Below, piece by piece: positions 5,609 to 5,821 of a DNA stretch of 5,821 nt. The position numbers and the translations under genes are program-made. How positions within the stretch are numbered: position 1 is the first letter of the stretch; every line of letters begins with the position of its first letter. Under the pieces are notes generated by a model. The model was not told where the DNA came from, ran no database searches, and saw only the letters and a program-made list of their open reading frames with translations. Origin of the DNA: Chloroflexota bacterium (GTDB lineage: Bacteria; Chloroflexota; Anaerolineae; Anaerolineales; Villigracilaceae); assembly GCA_021823555.1 (NCBI GenBank), contig JAKANW010000220.1, positions 1 to 5,821 of the forward strand, written 5' to 3'.

Positions 5609-5637
5609 TGGACAGTTTTTGTCCGATTTGCTACATT
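5609..5637 (+). promoter_or_regulatory. Sigma70-like promoter of the PhnD-like lipoprotein gene
   Basis: TGGACA (5609-5614, five of six -35 bases) and TACATT (5632-5637, four of six -10 bases) are 17 bases apart. The predicted start near 5643-5644 leaves a leader of only about 15 bases that still contains the AAAAGGA ribosome site. The imperfect -10 is what an activator-dependent promoter would show. Confidence 0.6.
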
Positions 5638-5657
5638 CACAGAAGAAAAGGATTACT

Positions 5658-5821
5658 GTGAAGAAAATCTTTCTTCTGCTCATTGCCCTCTGGCTGACTG
5701 CCTGTACTGCCATTCCTCAAACCGAAATCGCAGGGACTGTGAACTTGAACGATCTCCAGCCCCTGCCCACGCCTGAAGGATACAAAGAGGTGCCTCTGCG
5801 CGTGGCGCTCGCGGCGGTCAT
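5658..5821 (+). CDS. Lipoprotein, probable PhnD-type substrate-binding protein (partial)
   Basis: Only the first 54 codons are in the window; the 3' end is cut off. Translation begins at a GTG with AAAAGGA (5646-5652) five bases upstream. The N-terminus VKKIFLLLIALWLTAC is a lipoprotein signal peptide with lipobox LTAC and cysteine at residue 16, so the mature protein would be tethered outside the membrane. After a short linker, PTPEGYKEVPLRVALAAV matches the first strand of PhnD-like periplasmic binding proteins of phosphate, phosphite or phosphonate ABC transporters. That recognition comes from memory of the family and from a short stretch. The upstream Crp/Fnr-like site suggests control by redox state or another Crp-type signal. 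Alternatives are another ABC-type binding lipoprotein or a binding domain partnered with a sensor kinase. Confidence 0.72.
   Translation, partial: MKKIFLLLIALWLTACTAIPQTEIAGTVNLNDLQPLPTPEGYKEVPLRVALAAV

Noticed and set aside
5576..5776. A 66-codon plus-strand open frame over the PhnD-like start
   Set aside because: It is in a different frame from the lipoprotein signal peptide, covers the promoter and Crp site, and has no ribosome site or recognisable content.

Overview
The window looks like chromosomal DNA from an uncultured bacterium. An Anaerolineae-type Chloroflexota is my best guess. It rests on the style of the Pro/Thr-linked lipoprotein, the Crp/Fnr proteins and the phosphonate-binding-type lipoprotein, and not on a marker gene, so it is only an inference. 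The left part (about 1-2570) is visibly GC-rich; the part right of the tRNA is more AT-rich and contains several damaged genes.

Left region, plus strand: a complete M32-type metallocarboxypeptidase (72-1574) ends before a perfect 15-bp hairpin. A secreted lipoprotein with a Pro/Thr linker and two beta-rich segments follows (1668-2567). A strong promoter then drives a tRNA-Pro(CGG) gene (2641-2714, CCA not encoded), followed by two hairpins.

Middle region: a minus-strand pair reads leftward from 4151. The first gene encodes a polytopic membrane protein with several conserved-looking intramembrane histidines, distantly NnrS-like. Three bases after its stop begins a Crp/Fnr-type cyclic-nucleotide-binding domain that is broken by an in-frame TGA and then decays. 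Divergently, a small glyoxalase/VOC-fold protein starts at a GTG (4341-4703).

Right region: a second Crp/Fnr regulator (from 4792) has an intact sensory domain and dimer helix, but loses homology exactly where its DNA-binding domain should continue. There it runs into an orphan C-terminal tail readable in another frame, followed by a convincing intrinsic terminator. After about 90 bases of unexplained, structure-rich DNA comes a Crp/Fnr-like palindrome placed at -41.5 of a sigma70-like promoter. Just downstream is the start of a lipoprotein resembling PhnD-type phosphate/phosphonate-binding proteins, cut by the window end.

The unifying theme is Crp/Fnr regulation under erosion: two broken regulators of this family and one apparently intact target promoter lie within 3 kb. 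I see no CRISPR array, insertion sequence, phage gene or clear novel multi-gene system.
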